Shown here: positions 1 through 14,700 of the stretch, piece after piece | Numbering within the stretch: the stretch's first letter is position 1 | Layout: each line of letters begins with the position of its first letter | NCBI GenBank assembly: GCA_039000515.1 | Contig: JBCFYV010000024.1 | Location: 12,376,802 to 12,440,801, forward strand | Direction of reading: 5' to 3' | Length of the DNA stretch: 64,000 bases | Source of the DNA: Timema cristinae | Lineage: Eukaryota > Arthropoda > Insecta > Phasmatodea > Timematidae | Notes under the pieces: model-generated | Database searches by the model: none | Told to the model about the DNA's origin: nothing | Seen by the model: the letters and a program-made list of their open reading frames with translations, nothing else | Translations under genes and position numbers: made by a program

Positions 1-61
1 ACAGCATTTAGGACAGAGTATTTCTCGTGTGTTTTGTTGGTAACAACTATTGTTGATCCAG

Positions 62-220
62 AAACTCGTGGACAGTGTGGTCCTGGGGGATGATTCTGGT
101 GACTCCGTGGAGGTGCGGTACTTCTCTAAGTGTCTCAACAAGAGTGGTGAGCTCCGCGAGACGAGGGAGTGTGGAGGTATCAGTGTGCGGGAACAAGTAG
201 ACTTCATTGCCAGGATCAAG
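62..220 (+). CDS. Integrin beta exon: hybrid-domain segment
   Basis: 53 codons, phase 0 at both ends. The acceptor is ..gatccag at 61 and the donor is AAG|gtgaga at 221. It reads KLVDSVVLGDDSGDSVEVRY, then a Cys-containing NKSGEL segment and EQVDFIARIK, the usual beta-chain hybrid-domain pattern. Its last 7 bases and donor are repeated about 13 times in the adjoining minisatellite. Confidence 0.93.
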
Positions 221-3200
221 GTGAGACAAGTACGGTAACAAACACTATTTGTATCGCAACATTTGGGGAGAAAGGCTTGGAAACTAAATCTTGATTCACA
301 CGATCAAGGTGAGACAAGTACGGTAACAAACACTATTTGTATCGCAACATTTGAGGAGAAAGGCTTGGAAACTAAAGCTTGATTCACACGATCAAGGTGA
401 GACAAGTACGGTAACAAGCACTATTTGTATCGCAACATTTGGGGAGAAAGGCTTGGAAACTAAATCTTGATTCACACGATCAAGGTGAGACAAGTACGGT
501 AACAAACACTATTTGTATCGCAACATTTGGGGAGAAAGGCTTGGAAACTAAAGCTTGATTCACACGATCAAGGTGAGACAAGTACGGTAACAAACACTAT
601 TTGTATCGCAACATTTGGGAGAAAAGCTCGGAAACTAAAGCTTGATTCACACGATCAAGGTGAGACAAGTACGGTAACAAACACTATTTGTATCGCAACA
701 TTTGGGGAGAAAGGCTTGGAAACTAAAGCTTGATTCACACGATCAAGGTGAGACAAGTACGGTAACAAATACTATTTGTATCGCAACATTTGAGGAGAAA
801 GGCTTGGAAACTAAAGCTTGATTCACACGATCAAGGTGAGACAAGTACGGTAACAAACACTATTTGTATCGCAACATTTGGGGAGAAAGGCTTGGAAACT
901 AAAGCTTGATTCACACGATCAAGGTGAGACAAGTACGGTAACAAATACTATTTGTATCGCAACATTTGAGGAGAAAAGCTTGGAAACTAAAGCTTGATTC
1001 ACACGATCAAGGTGAGACAAGTACGGTAACAAACACTTTGTATCGCAACATTTGGGGAGAAGGGCTTGGAAACTAAAGCTTGATTCACATGATCAAGGTG
1101 AGACAAGTACGGTAACAAACACTATTTGTATCGCAACATTTGGGGAGAAAGGCTCGGAAACTAAAGCTTGATTCACACGATCAAGGTGAGACAAGTACGG
1201 TTGAAAACACTATTTGTATCGCAACATTTGGGGAGAAAAGCTTGGAAACTAAAGCTTGATTCACACGATCAAGGTGAGACAAGTACGGTAACAAACACTA
1301 TTTGTATCGCAACATTTGGGAGAAAGGCTCGGATACTAAAGCTTGATTCACACGATCGTCGAAAAATAGAACTCAGATTCTGCACAGTAATTCACACACT
1401 TTAACGTGATCCACTGGTGCAGCCAAGATTACTGGGGTTGGGGGGGTATAGTTTCACTGACCAACTAAGCGGGGTCCATTGTTTTTACCGGGGAAAATTA
1501 GGAAATTTAAGTACTTCAAAATGCAAATGCATCAAAAGAAATAAAATAATATCAAAAATAATTTAAAATTTATAAAGATGGTCATAATTCTGTAATTATT
1601 ATGACTACTAAGTTTGTATGAACAAATTTTTATTTGTGCATACTGTTAGAATATACAAACATGCCAGTTTCAATCAATTGTATTTAGAATATTTGATTTA
1701 TAAAATTATTTTATGATCTAAAATCTGAAAATTCTAATAAGCATCTTGCACTAACTCTTAGCTCACAAATTCACTTTTTAACTAATCCACTTTAGTGTTA
1801 TGTTGTTTCAGGTCACCAGTTGTCCTAATGAGAATGATATATACTGGTCACGTGTCCTACATATCCAACCTCAAGCTGTGAACGAGTCCCTTGAAATATA
1901 TCTTGAAGTAGTATGTGGCTGCGAATGCGAGGAGACAAAACATATTGTGAGTCCCATTAAAGTACAAAATAAATATACCGGATTGATGTGGTGCTAAGTT
2001 GATGGTTTTCTTGGAACCTCTCATGATGTTCAAATTATGTCATGGCGCCTAACTCGAATGGAATATTCGGTGAGAGAGAGCACCATCAATGAAGATGGTT
2101 GTATCCAAAATACACATTGCTAGGTCAAATTCAAGGTATAGTCCAACTTTCTTAGGAAGAGCTTTATCTTGCAGTTAGAAACGCTACTAGATCTACTTCC
2201 ATGTATTCATACATCAGCTCATGCTATTTGGTTCTGACACGTTTGATAGATATTATAAATATCTATAAGATAGCACTAATATCATAAGTTATCGATGGTG
2301 TCTGAAAAAAAAAAGCTATATTTTATAAAAGGCTCTTTCTATGAAAATTGATCTGTAAACACTATTTATTAGCTATCAGCCCTGCCAGGTAAGATTTAAA
2401 CTCTGGTTTAAATCTGTTGTCCTGGTTGTTGTATCAAATGTACCGCTATACATACTGGAGATGGTCGTCACGACCAGGGGCGGCTCGTCCCTAAGGCGCG
2501 GAGGCGCGCGCCCCCCAACCCCACGAATCCCCAGTTCCTTTTAAAGTTATTATTCGCACTCTCACGACAATTTTATCTTACCATAATAGTTCCAAGAAAA
2601 ATATGTTTTTGGTTTAAGTAATAGCAGGCAATGTTTTTAAAATGGCATGCGGTTGGGCGCGAGGCGGTCAGCGCCTGATATTGGAAACCAAACCTTCCCA
2701 CCTCTTCACCTCTTATCTTCAAATGGCATGCAGTCGGGCGCGCAAAGGTCAGCGCCTGACATAGTGAAACCAAACCTTCCCTCCCCTTAACCCGTTGTCC
2801 TCCTCCTGCTATAGCTAGCTAGCATTGCTTATTCTTCTTTTGAAGGCGCACTCCCTTACGCGCCCTAGGTTTGAAAGCTTGTGAAATGTGTATAGCGTGA
2901 ACCAGCAATAATTGATGTCAGTCTTCTTGCGTGCTCCTGCATCTTGAGGTTGTGTGTGACATGTGTGTTTATAATAATATTATGTAGGGTTATTTTACGA
3001 TAATGTTTATTTGATTTATATGTTTTAATACTTTTTGTAACTAGGCTTAATATGAATAGTTCAATTCAAGCGCTTGAGACAACGAATATTGCAAGATTAA
3101 CTCTTGATCAAAAAAGAGATTAGAATTCATTAGGTAGGCCATGTCCTGAATTTTGTATGGAACAAAGTGAAAACATATATACCTATATATTTATGCACAT

Positions 3201-6200
3201 TACACAGCTGCAGTTTTTCTACAACACATCCACGTCCTTTGGGGGAAGTTTTTTTTTTATCTTTCAATGTTGTTTGTGATATTAATTTTTGAGTTTAACT
3301 TAATGAATATTTAGCAAAACATATTCCGAAATTTGTGTCTTCTTTTAAATATATTATTTAGAAATAATTTATTAATTAAGCAGGCTGTGCCCTCCAGCTT
3401 CTAAAGTGACGAGCCGCCACTGGTCACGACAATAATATTTGTTGATCAGGAATGCCACAATAAAGTTTTTTTTTCTTTAAAAATGGCGTAAATTTAGTTG
3501 TTTGTGATGTTTTCAATTTTCTTCTGGCGGAAAACAAAACATTACTCATTCTGTCGGATGTGTGACTTACATGCGCCTATCTCACTGTAAAGCTGAAACA
3601 TTTAATAAAATGGCGCGCAAGGTTACCATTCTGTTCCTAGAGCATTACATACCTCACAGAATAGGTGTTATGGCTGACCTCTTAGTCTAGGGATCAGCTT
3701 CCTAGCTACTAATCTAGAGGCCCGAGGTTCGATTCTTGGCGTTACAAAAAGTATTCATACCGAAGGGTAATTGTTCCTATGGTTGTCATGTACTGGTTTA
3801 TAAGGCATAAGCTCTGTTTAAAACGTATATTGTCATATAATTATCATCATTATCATGACATCATCTCACCAGGCCAAAGTAACTGAATATACAGGTGCCC
3901 CAACCTCATGAGAAGGTTACATATCCGCCTCTGTCTAGCAGACAAATCCTGGTGGAATATACTTTAAAAGAAAGTTTTATAACTTTAAGTTAAAATTATC
4001 TCAATTTCAAAGACGTTTTACGCGAAATGTCGTGGTTCTGAGATTTAGGTAATTGGTGATAATTTATAATTATATTTACAGCATTTCTTAAAAAAAAAAC
4101 TGTCATTTTAATGATAAATTCAGAAAGATTTAAGATAATTTAAATGGTTCCAGTATTTTCGAAGCTTCAGAGCTGCCACTATACCTTAAGAGTTAATCAA
4201 CTCTGTGACACAGTCGGCTAGAAATCGTAAATTTACATGAACACTATCGCAAGTGGATCATTTTTGATTAAACATTAATGGAGATAAAGATTTAGCAAGA
4301 GTTCCCAATACTGAATATTGTTTAAATATTATATAGTATTTGGATAACAACTGAATTGATAATACTGAGCATTGAAAATATTGAGCATTTTAGAATGGCT
4401 TCACAGGGAAGCCCTGTGCACAAACCTTCATTCTTTCATAATAGGGAAATACTGTAATTATGAAAATAGACTTTGTCGCCTTGTCCCCTATCGTCACCGG
4501 TGACAATTTCGAATAACCATTCAAATAGGAATGCACTGCAAACGTTTCTGGCATATCTTGGTTCTTTCCTTTACCTTTTACTCCCAAACCTCGCGCGAGC
4601 CGGGAGCTGAGTTAGAGACCTGCTATGATGAACGTCCTCAATGCCGCAATCTGAGTCTTATCTCCGTTAAAGTAGGCAGCGTCCTATTTTCTGTAGAATA
4701 TGACACTAATGAAAGCTTGTTTTAAAGCTTGTTTTAGTGTTTTTGAAGCTTCAGAACAGTAACTGCCGTAATAAATGCTGCAGTCTGATCAGATATAGTG
4801 TTTATAATGTACTAGATCTTGTGGTATGGGCTAGAGTAATTGTTACTTTCATTGATCTGTCTCAGTCTCACTTATGGTTTCGACAAATATGAAAGTGGCA
4901 GAGGTATGAACGATATTAGTAATAAAATGTAATATACAGCCAATCCCTGTGATGAATGGAGTGAAGGTGTCGCTTGTAGTGTCAGTTGGTGGCTTGGCAT
5001 ACTGATGTGAAGTAGTGATGATGATGGTCTATCACTCGCTAACGGGTATGATTGTCTTCCATGGATATTATCTGTTGAGATTGTGATTTCTTAGGTGACT
5101 GTAAAGGCCAAACCTGGAGTTCCACTGTGTTGGTATACGTTGTCTGCGTCAACTGCTGGCTGTTGAGGGTTGACTCTCTTGAGACATATTTGTTCTTTCT
5201 TAGCGTTACGCTTGTCAGATTGGTGTCTTCGTCTTTTTTCGAAGTGTTGTTGGCCTTTGTGACGCCATGCTGGGCGATTGGCCATGGTTCCACCTAGTTG
5301 TTAGTGTCGATTAGTTGTTGCCCTTTGTGATGCCATGCCGGGCGATTGGCCATGGTTCCACCTAGTTGTTAGTGTCGATTAGTTGTTGCCCTTTGTGATG
5401 CCATGCCGGGCGATTGGCCATGGTTCCACCTAGTTGTTAGTGTCGATTAGTTGTTGCCCTTTGTGATGTCATGCCGGGCGATTGGCCATGGTTCCACCTA
5501 GTTGTTAGTGTCGATTAGTTGTTGCCCTTTGTGATGTCATGCCGGGCGATTGGCCATGGTTCCACCTAGTTGTTAGTGTCGATTAGTTGTTGCCCTTTGT
5601 GACGCCATGCCGGGCGATTGGCCATGGTTCCACCTAGTTGTTAGTGTCGATTAGTTGTTGCCCTTTGTGACGCCATGCTGGGCGATTGTCCATGGTTCCA
5701 CCTAATTGTTAGTGTCGATTAGTTGTTGCCCTTTGTGATGTCATGCCGGGCGATTGGCCATGGTTCCACCTAGTTGTCCACGTCGATTAGGCACTTAATA
5801 CCTTCTGGCTCAGTGAGAAAAGCAACGGGATACTTCCTCGGTCCTAATTTCTGCAGTACGCTTCTTGAGCGCTGCTTAGGCTTTACAATTTACGGTGGAA
5901 CTGTTGAGAATCCACCCAACCTTTGGGTTGACTACTATTCTTAGACCTACATATGTTTCATTTGAGTATATTCCCATTGAGGTGGCGTCCCTTAGCCTAT
6001 ATGTATAAGAAGATTGCACCAACGTAATATATTTTTTATTTAGCTATATTTGCCATACCATATATCATATTTAACTTTATTTTTATCTCATATTTATGTC
6101 TAGAACAGGGTGGCCCAAAATGTGTCATCCCAAGGGCCAAATCTGATATCAATTATCAATTCATACCGCGAGCCGATGATATATTTAGTAATATCATCAA

Positions 6201-6565
6201 CTTAGTATAGCTTACAAACAGCACTTGATAAACAATTACTTTAAATACTTATGTGGTTACCTGTATAGAGTGTTTGGTTTGTAGAATTTTCCAAATGTTA
6301 ATTAAAAAAGAAGGAAAAGCTTATTAATCTCCCAAAAATACATGTACACTCACACATACTTTTACAAGAAAAAACCCTTAACAATATAAATATATATTTA
6401 TACGTACAACTAATAAAATAAATAAAATAAATGTTTTATGTGAATAATTAGCTAGTTAGCATCTGCCACCCAGGGTTTCCCTTTAATTTTCCTCCAGGAG
6501 GCTGTGAGGACCACATTTAGAGAGAACTGGCTGCCAGTTGGACCACACTGGTCTAGCATACAGCC

Positions 6566-6598
<33 letters not shown>

Positions 6599-9500
6599 CA
6601 GTAGGTGTAATATTGTTAACACTTGTTTCACAGCTGTCCAACGCGAGTGAGTGCAGACACCGCGGAGACCTGCAGTGCGGCATGTGTCAATGCCACGCCC
6701 CCTTCATGGGACGGACTTGCGAGTGCGAAGGGGAGTTTGAAGGTGGCAACTCCACCACGGGATGTCTAGACAAGGACGGAAAGGAGTGCTCGGGGCTCGG
6801 CACCTGCAATTGTAACACCTGCAACTGCAACATCAGGCCTGACCCCAAAGAGGTACTTCACCACCTTATAAATAATGGTCTTTTAGACTTTGTTTTTTTA
6901 GCAAACAAAATGTATTTTATATAATTTTAATATTGCTATATTATGTAATTGATGATATCTATCAAAATAACAGCTGCGGATCATTTGACTTGACCTATAA
7001 ATACCTTGAAAAACATATTTTCTTTAGCACTGCGTTTTAATATCCATTCGGATTATACGCCTATGTTGCCTATGTTACACTAATGTGTTAGGGACTGGGA
7101 AGGTTAAATTTAGAGCAATTGTAACCGAATTTGCGTGGATGTAGGGTGGGAAAAGATTTAAGAAAAACACCCTCAGTACACTTGACTGAGTACACTCAGT
7201 TCACTCCCAGACTCCGTTATTCTAGTCTATTGCGATAGTAGCAGCTTAAACCATGTAGCCAACGAAGTGGGTATCTTGAAATAGTTCAGTTACAGACATG
7301 ACATGACATGACATGACATGACATGACATGACATGACATACATAATCACGCCGTTCCTTTACGGGGTAGGCAAGAAACTGTGTAAGTAGCTCAAAAAAAC
7401 AACAAATCTTTATTTAATCCATCCTCACTTTCTCCGCACAACCCTATCCTTGCAGTCCCCTTTCGTTTCAACAACATCCATACTCCGAGTCATATATACT
7501 CTTTTATTCTTAAAACTCTTAATGTTTCTCTTTTTTAACGCATTTACCTACGTATTACATGGCCTACCATTTTCACCCACACAGTCCACCTTCATATATT
7601 TGCTTCGTCATCAATCCACACTCATCTTCTCAACATGCCCAAACCAACGTAAAACACTTCTTTCATAATGACCTATTGGATTCCCTTTCAAACGAAACTC
7701 CATCAACACCCATTCATTACTGATTCTGTCCATACTAGCTGTTCCACATACATTTCTTACATATCTAATCCCAACTGCATCTACCCGACTCTTGTGTTTC
7801 TCCCGACAAACCCACACTTCACATCCACAAATCAAAGTTGGCGTTAACACACTTTTATATACTGCAATCTTTTCACTTTTCGATACTACTTCATTCTTTG
7901 CACTAATACACATACATTCAACTACTCTCCGAAATTCATTCACCCGCCTGTCGATTTCACCATCAATCCTTCCATTTTTACAGAATAGTCTGCCCTGATA
8001 CACCAAATCACTCACTTGTTTTAACAATTTTACATTTATACTAAGATCAGAGTCATATTCTGATCCATCCTTATCAAAAACTATCATTTCAGTTTTGGAA
8101 ACTTTTATAACCCTCAGAAAAGGCACTTCTCATGAAAACTGGACTATATCTGGCAGTTACAATGGTTACTAGAACTACTTTCATATTCTACAGCTGTCAC
8201 TTTTGAGCTGTACTGTACAATCAATGGCAATAAATTAATAATATTATTGTTAATAGTAGTCAAATGAAAATAAAATTTCCTATGTGTATTTACGGTTTAT
8301 TTAGCTAGTTTTAAAGATAAAAACACATTGAAACCAAAACATTAAATTTCTAAATATTAAAAAATAAAATAATAAAATATATAATATACAATATATAAAA
8401 TATATAAAATAATAAAAATTAAAAATAATAGTCTGGCATTGCTACAAAAGTAAAATTTTGAACTTTAAGTAGCTTTTTGTAAACATATTTTTCACCAGTC
8501 GTCTAAAACTCAGGATGATTGGTCTATTCGTGAAAATGGTTCCTAGGAATATTCATGACAAGATTTAGATCGAAAAAGTCAGTGGAATCGTATCTATAGC
8601 TAAAATAGGAAAAAAAAAATGTAGGTTTAAAAAGCACGTCAATGTTGTCGAGGCACAAACAGTAAAGTGAGTGCTTAAACTTGTCAGAGGAATAGGGGAA
8701 GCGTTATCAGCAGGTGAACTAGAGGCTTCTCTCTTTTTATATTTGGTACATTAACGTCTAAGAGTGATAGTGCTTGGAGTGCTTTGTAGGATTGTAGGGG
8801 ACGTGAGAAAAGGTAAGTGTTTTGCAGAATTTATAGAAAAACCTTTTTTTGGTAAAAAAAATAATCAAATATTGCCCTAGTAAAAACGTAGGGTTTAATT
8901 TTCTTCCCATGGTTATATCAACAGTTGTTGAATATCTGTTAAGGATGTCCTGGAATTTAATGATAACTGTTCTTCTTCATTTAAAAAGTTTCTCATCTTA
9001 TGCTGCTATGCTCATGACAGATATGCAAACATTGTTATCACCAAGTGAAGGAAATTAAATTCCATGTTTCTACTGGAGAAATATTCGATTAATTTTGACC
9101 AAAAGAAGTTTTGTCACAAAACTTGCAAAAACTTTGACCTTTTATCGAGTTCCCTACACTCCCACCTTAAATGTGTCGAGTTAAGATACAACCCGCTTTG
9201 CATATATTTTTGAAATTCCCAAGTAGATAACGTCGTTAAGGTGTATTGCGCGTTGAGGGCAGTATTTTTTAAGATTTCTAGCATATATATATAGTTCGAC
9301 AAATGAAATCAAATATTGTTCCAGAAGAAATTTGTATTTTAATTTTCTTGGTATGGAAGTCTTAACAATTGTTGAATATCTGTCAAGGATTACCTAAAAT
9401 TTGATAACTTTTCCTCGTAATTCAAAAAGTTTCTTGTTAAATATGAATATACTTATGAGATATATTTAAGAACTGTTAGATTTACCATGCATAGATAATT

Positions 9501-11661
9501 AAACCTACTATCGCGTCTTCTTCCATTCTACCCTTCCTCACGTCCCTTTCCATTCTACCCCTTCCTCACGTCCCTTTCCATTCCACCTTTCTCCCATTCC
9601 CCTTCCATCCCATCCTCTCTCCCTCCCCTTCCATCCATCCTCTCTCTACGTCCCCTTCCATTCCACCCTTTCTCACGTCCTCTTCCATTCCACCCTTCTC
9701 ACGTCCCCTTCCATCCCACCTCTCTCCGTCCCCTTCCATCCCACCTCTCTCACGTCCCCTTCCATCCCACCTTTCTCACGTCCCCTTCCAGCCCACCCTC
9801 TCTCCCATCCCCTTCCATCCCATCCTCTCTCACGTCCCCTTCCATCCCACCCTCTCTACATCCCCTTCCATCCCATCCTTCTCACGTCCCCTTCCATCCC
9901 ACCCTTCTCCACGTCCCCTTCCATCCCATCCTCTCTCACGTCCTCCTTCATCCACCCTTTCTCACGTCCTTTTCCATCCACCCTTTCTCACGTCTTCCTT
10001 CCACCCTTCTCACCGTCCCCTTCCATTCCCACCTTTCTCACGTCCCTTCCATTCCACCTTTTCTACGTCCCCTTCCATCCCATCCTCTCTCACGTCCCCT
10101 TCCATCCCACCCTCTCTACTATCCCCTTCCATCCCATCCTCTCTCACGTCTTCTTTCATTCTACCCTTTCTCACGTCTTATTCCATTCCACCCTTTCTCA
10201 CGTCTTCTTCCATTCCACCCTTTCTCACGTCCTCTTCTATTCCACCTTTTCTCAAGTCCCCTTCCATCCCATCCTCTCTCACGTCTTCTTCCATTCCACC
10301 CTTTGTCGCGTCTTCTTCCACCCCGCCCGCGTCATAGCCGTGAGAGATATGTTTCCAGCTGATATTCGGGACCCTGTGCGAGTGCGACAACTTCTCGTGC
10401 AAACGCAGTAACGACCTGGTGTGCTCAGGACCCGAACACGGCCACTGCAACTGCGGGCGGTGCGTGTGTCAGCCCGGCTGGACAGGACCTTCTTGCAACT
10501 GCAAGGATACCAACATTGGGTGTACCCCTCCAGGAGGGTTGCCTGTGTGCAACGGGCGGGGTACTTGCGAGTGTGGTGCCTGCAACTGCACCGCCACCAC
10601 CCCTGAAGGGCACATCTACCGGGGAGGTATTGCGACGATTGTGCGGTCAGTTCACACGACAATCCATGCATGTATTTATAGTTGTGACAGGGAACAGTAG
10701 GAAGTGTGTGAAAGGATGGAAAGGATGATGAGTTAGATGAGTTGGAAAGTTGAAATCTGGCAGAAACCTAGATGGATTGCCCCATATAACCAGAAAAATC
10801 TAGAAATGGGAAATATCAAAATGGGGCTCTAGGAAATGATCACTATAATGATGACTAGAGTCAGAAGGAAATAAATCTCTTTAGATGAGGTTGGAAATTC
10901 AATTTGACAAAGAGTTTAAGACACCACTCCAGATGACCAAATAAATTTAAAATTATGAAATTTCAATAATTAATTGCCTGAAAGGGTTTAAGAGGTGGGG
11001 GTTCATAACTCTCGAAACTAATAGAAATAGATACTTATCAGTGTGGGAAAATATTGAAAGTCTGAGATAATTAAATGGGACCCCGAGAATTGAGGGATGG
11101 AAGTATAAATAGAATAAAACCTTTTACTTGTGGCATAAAATTTAAATTTGGCAAGAAGGTAAAAGGACAAGTCCTAGTGACCAAATAAGTATTAAAATTT
11201 GAAATTTCTAAGTGGGAGTTGAAGAAATGGTCGGAGGGAGTTGAGGGACTCAACATTTACAAAACTAAATATTCAACTACTTCTCTGTGAAAAAGAGGTC
11301 TGAAATTCATTACTATTCTTCTTATTTTATTAGCACCATGTATTATGACCCGTTCGGGTTATACGCTTATGGTTTCAGGGATTAGGGAGTTATTTTTATA
11401 GGAAGTGTAACCGCATTTGTATGGAGGGAGATTAGAAAACAACTTTGGGAAAACTCACCCTCAGTACACCCAACAGAGATTCAAACCTTGGTCTCTCCAG
11501 TGTCAGCAATCTAGTCTACTGCAAGAATAGCGCGATAAACCAACGAAGTAGATACATTCATTAGACGTCACCCCAAATAAACATAAAAGTCGATGACTGA
11601 TGTTTCAAAATTTTGAAAATAATTTAAAATATCTTCGATGAATTTCTTCCAAATGGTATTT

Positions 11662-11710
<49 letters not shown>

Positions 11711-14700
11711 CATGATAAATAACACTGTAAACTTGTTTTGAGGGTAAAAATTCGTTTATAGGTAGTTTATTGGTTACTGGGTTTTCAAAAACTTAAAATA
11801 TTTTGGAAATAGCTTAAACAATTTTGTTCCAAATGGGTATCTGGAAAGTGTTTAAAATGACAAATTGCATTGTATCATGTTTTGTTTTCTTGTGAGGGGG
11901 TAAACATGCCTCTAAGGGTAGTTTACAAATGGCTAATTTTTAAAAACTTTGAATTATTTAAAAAATGTCTTTAATGATTGGTTACAAAATGAATAATCTA
12001 GTTGGCAAGTTTTTTAGAATATATTTTCATATAAATTAATTTAACGGTAGTTCACTAATGACTGATTTTTGAAACATTAGATTTTTACCTTCTCATATAT
12101 TAAGAGAAAATATTGTAATTTTGCAAATGTTAGATATCGAGATTATGTTGAATAGTTACGTTTTATGTGTGACCTAACCTTAAAAAGTGTGTTTTACAAT
12201 TCGGTCTGTCCCCATGGCTGTCTGTCTTCCACTGGCCACGGATCCAAAACGTTTAATGGATTTGGTTAAAAATTGATATCCAGATTGAATAGGACTATAC
12301 TTCGGGATAATTTTTTGATTTCAACCCTAGCCCTAAAATAAAGGTTAGTTTACAAATGAGGGATATTTTTGAATTACCAATTTTTCCAAATTGACCAACG
12401 ATTTTGTTTAAAATGGATATCTAGGGAACGTTTGACCTCTAAAATAACACTGTATACTTAGATTTTGTGTAAAAATTCTTTAAAAGCTAGTTTACTAATG
12501 ACTTTTTTAATCTTAATTTAAAAAATTAACTTTAGCAATTTGGCTCAAAATTGGTATCTGTTAAGTTTTCTAAATGATTAATAACTAGATATATTTGTTT
12601 TTTTGAAGCAAAATTTATTTAATTTACTAATGACTGATTTTTGTGAAATTAGAATTTTTTGAAAACATCTCAAACGATTTTGTTCAAAATTCGTATCGAG
12701 GCACTATTTTACATGATCAATGACCATGTACTTTTATTTTTCTAAAATAAACTAATTTAAAGGTAGTTTACTACGACAAACTATAGACAATTTGAAATTG
12801 AAATTTAAGATCGAGTTCAAAATGGGTATTTGGAAATAGTTTTTCATAATAAATAAGAATACGTTTTGATTTTTTGAAATTAAAAATATTTTTAGGGTGG
12901 TATACAAATAATTTATTTTTGGAAATTTGACTTTTATTAAAAATATTTGAACGATTTGGTTTAAAATTTATATATAAAGAGTGATTATTGATATTGACAA
13001 GATCATTTGTTTATTTTTACGAGAAATACTTAGTTAAGGATATTTATACCAAAAATTATTTTTGAGTATTTTCTTCAAAGCTATATATATTATTATGTAT
13101 GATTGTGTCTTAACATTTATTTTTATTTTATATATTTAATGTGCACTTTCTGAAAGGACATTATATCAGCATACGATTTATATATCAACTTAGATTTATA
13201 TATTTAAAAAATCCGGCCACCGGCCGTTAATTCATCACTGTGAAAGGGGAAAATTACATTTCACTAATGATGTAATTTTCGTCCATGCTGGGAATTGAGC
13301 CCGGGACCCTAACTTAAAACCGACTGAACTCAGGTGTATAAGGTTGTATTAAAATGCTGAACTTTCTTAAGAGGTTTTTATAATGCGCTCATAGAATTTT
13401 ATTTTCATTTTATGGCATAAAATAAGGTCTCCATTCTCCAGGTATCCCTTAAAAAAACACACACACACAAAAAACGGTTTAGTTAAGTGATGTAAAAAGA
13501 TGTTTGCCTACATAATTTTATAACTAAGATATTAAAAATGATTGCAATTTATTTAAAACATATTCAAAATAAAGATTGTTAATATTAGATTTGATTGATA
13601 ATATAAATATCTTCTTCGAAAGTCAACAACCCGAAAGTTGTTTTGATATGATTTCTACTTCATCCGGCCCTTCTGCTGGTTGGTTCGTTATATAAATATA
13701 CAACTTTTAAAATAAAATAGTTCTATATTCATCCCCTAGACAAAACTCTATGAAAACACCGGGATATAACTACACCTGGGTATTTTTATACTAGTGGTAG
13801 AATTAATCAAATGGTCATTAAGTCGTCACTTAGAAGGTGAAATACCATACCTCATTTACTAGTGACACATATTTAAGATATGCCGAGAAATGAACCTTGG
13901 AATCTTTTCCAAACAGACAGACGTGCTTACAATTGAGCTAAGATATCAGACTATAGCTGGTCAAACTTACTCATTAGATGTGTGTCAGTATCAGAAGAGC
14001 CGCTTTGGTGGTCAAATGGACTTAACCTCAGGCGTCACTCTGTCAACGGACTAGACTGCTGATGACAGGGAAATCGGAGTTCAAATCCCGATCGGGTATA
14101 CTGAAAGAGTTTTTCTATAATGTTTTACCACTCTCTCCTCACGAAAATACGGATACATTTCCTCAAAATAAACCATCTTAATCACTAACACATCAGCGTA
14201 TGTATGAATATAGCACGAGTGGTGCTATAAAAATGTAACAGAAATAGTGTTTGAAAGCCCTGCTATGACAGATAGTTTTGATTACGTTAGCTTTAGGAAA
14301 GATTAGAGGTCCTATTTGAATTAAGTGAATGTGTTACTTCGCCCCATTAGACCTGCGAGGGGAAGAGATGCACCGAGTTGAAGGATTGCGTGGAGTGCCA
14401 GGTTCATAAGATTGACGACCTGTCCAAATGCATCAACTGTAGCTTCTCTGTCAAGCCTGTGGACGACATCACAGGTATTAACCATCATTTTGAACTATTA
14501 GGGAAATTACAAATATAATATAACATAATATTTTATTCTCGCCATAGATTCTCCTCCATTATTTATTCAACATATTTGTACAGTTTATGAATTTAGCTGT
14601 CGGTATTTGTGATTACATTTTTTTCATATAAATGTATGTTTTCTTATATTTTTGAAAATAAAACAAGACTATATTTAATCAAAATTACAATTGGATACAG

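Noticed and set aside
6108..6540. hAT element bounded by cagggtggccc and ccacccaggg
   Set aside because: Inverted ends are weak and there is no 8-bp duplication.
6538..6633. N-terminal extension with CVCVCVCV
   Set aside because: Translation of the (GT)n tract upstream of a clear acceptor.
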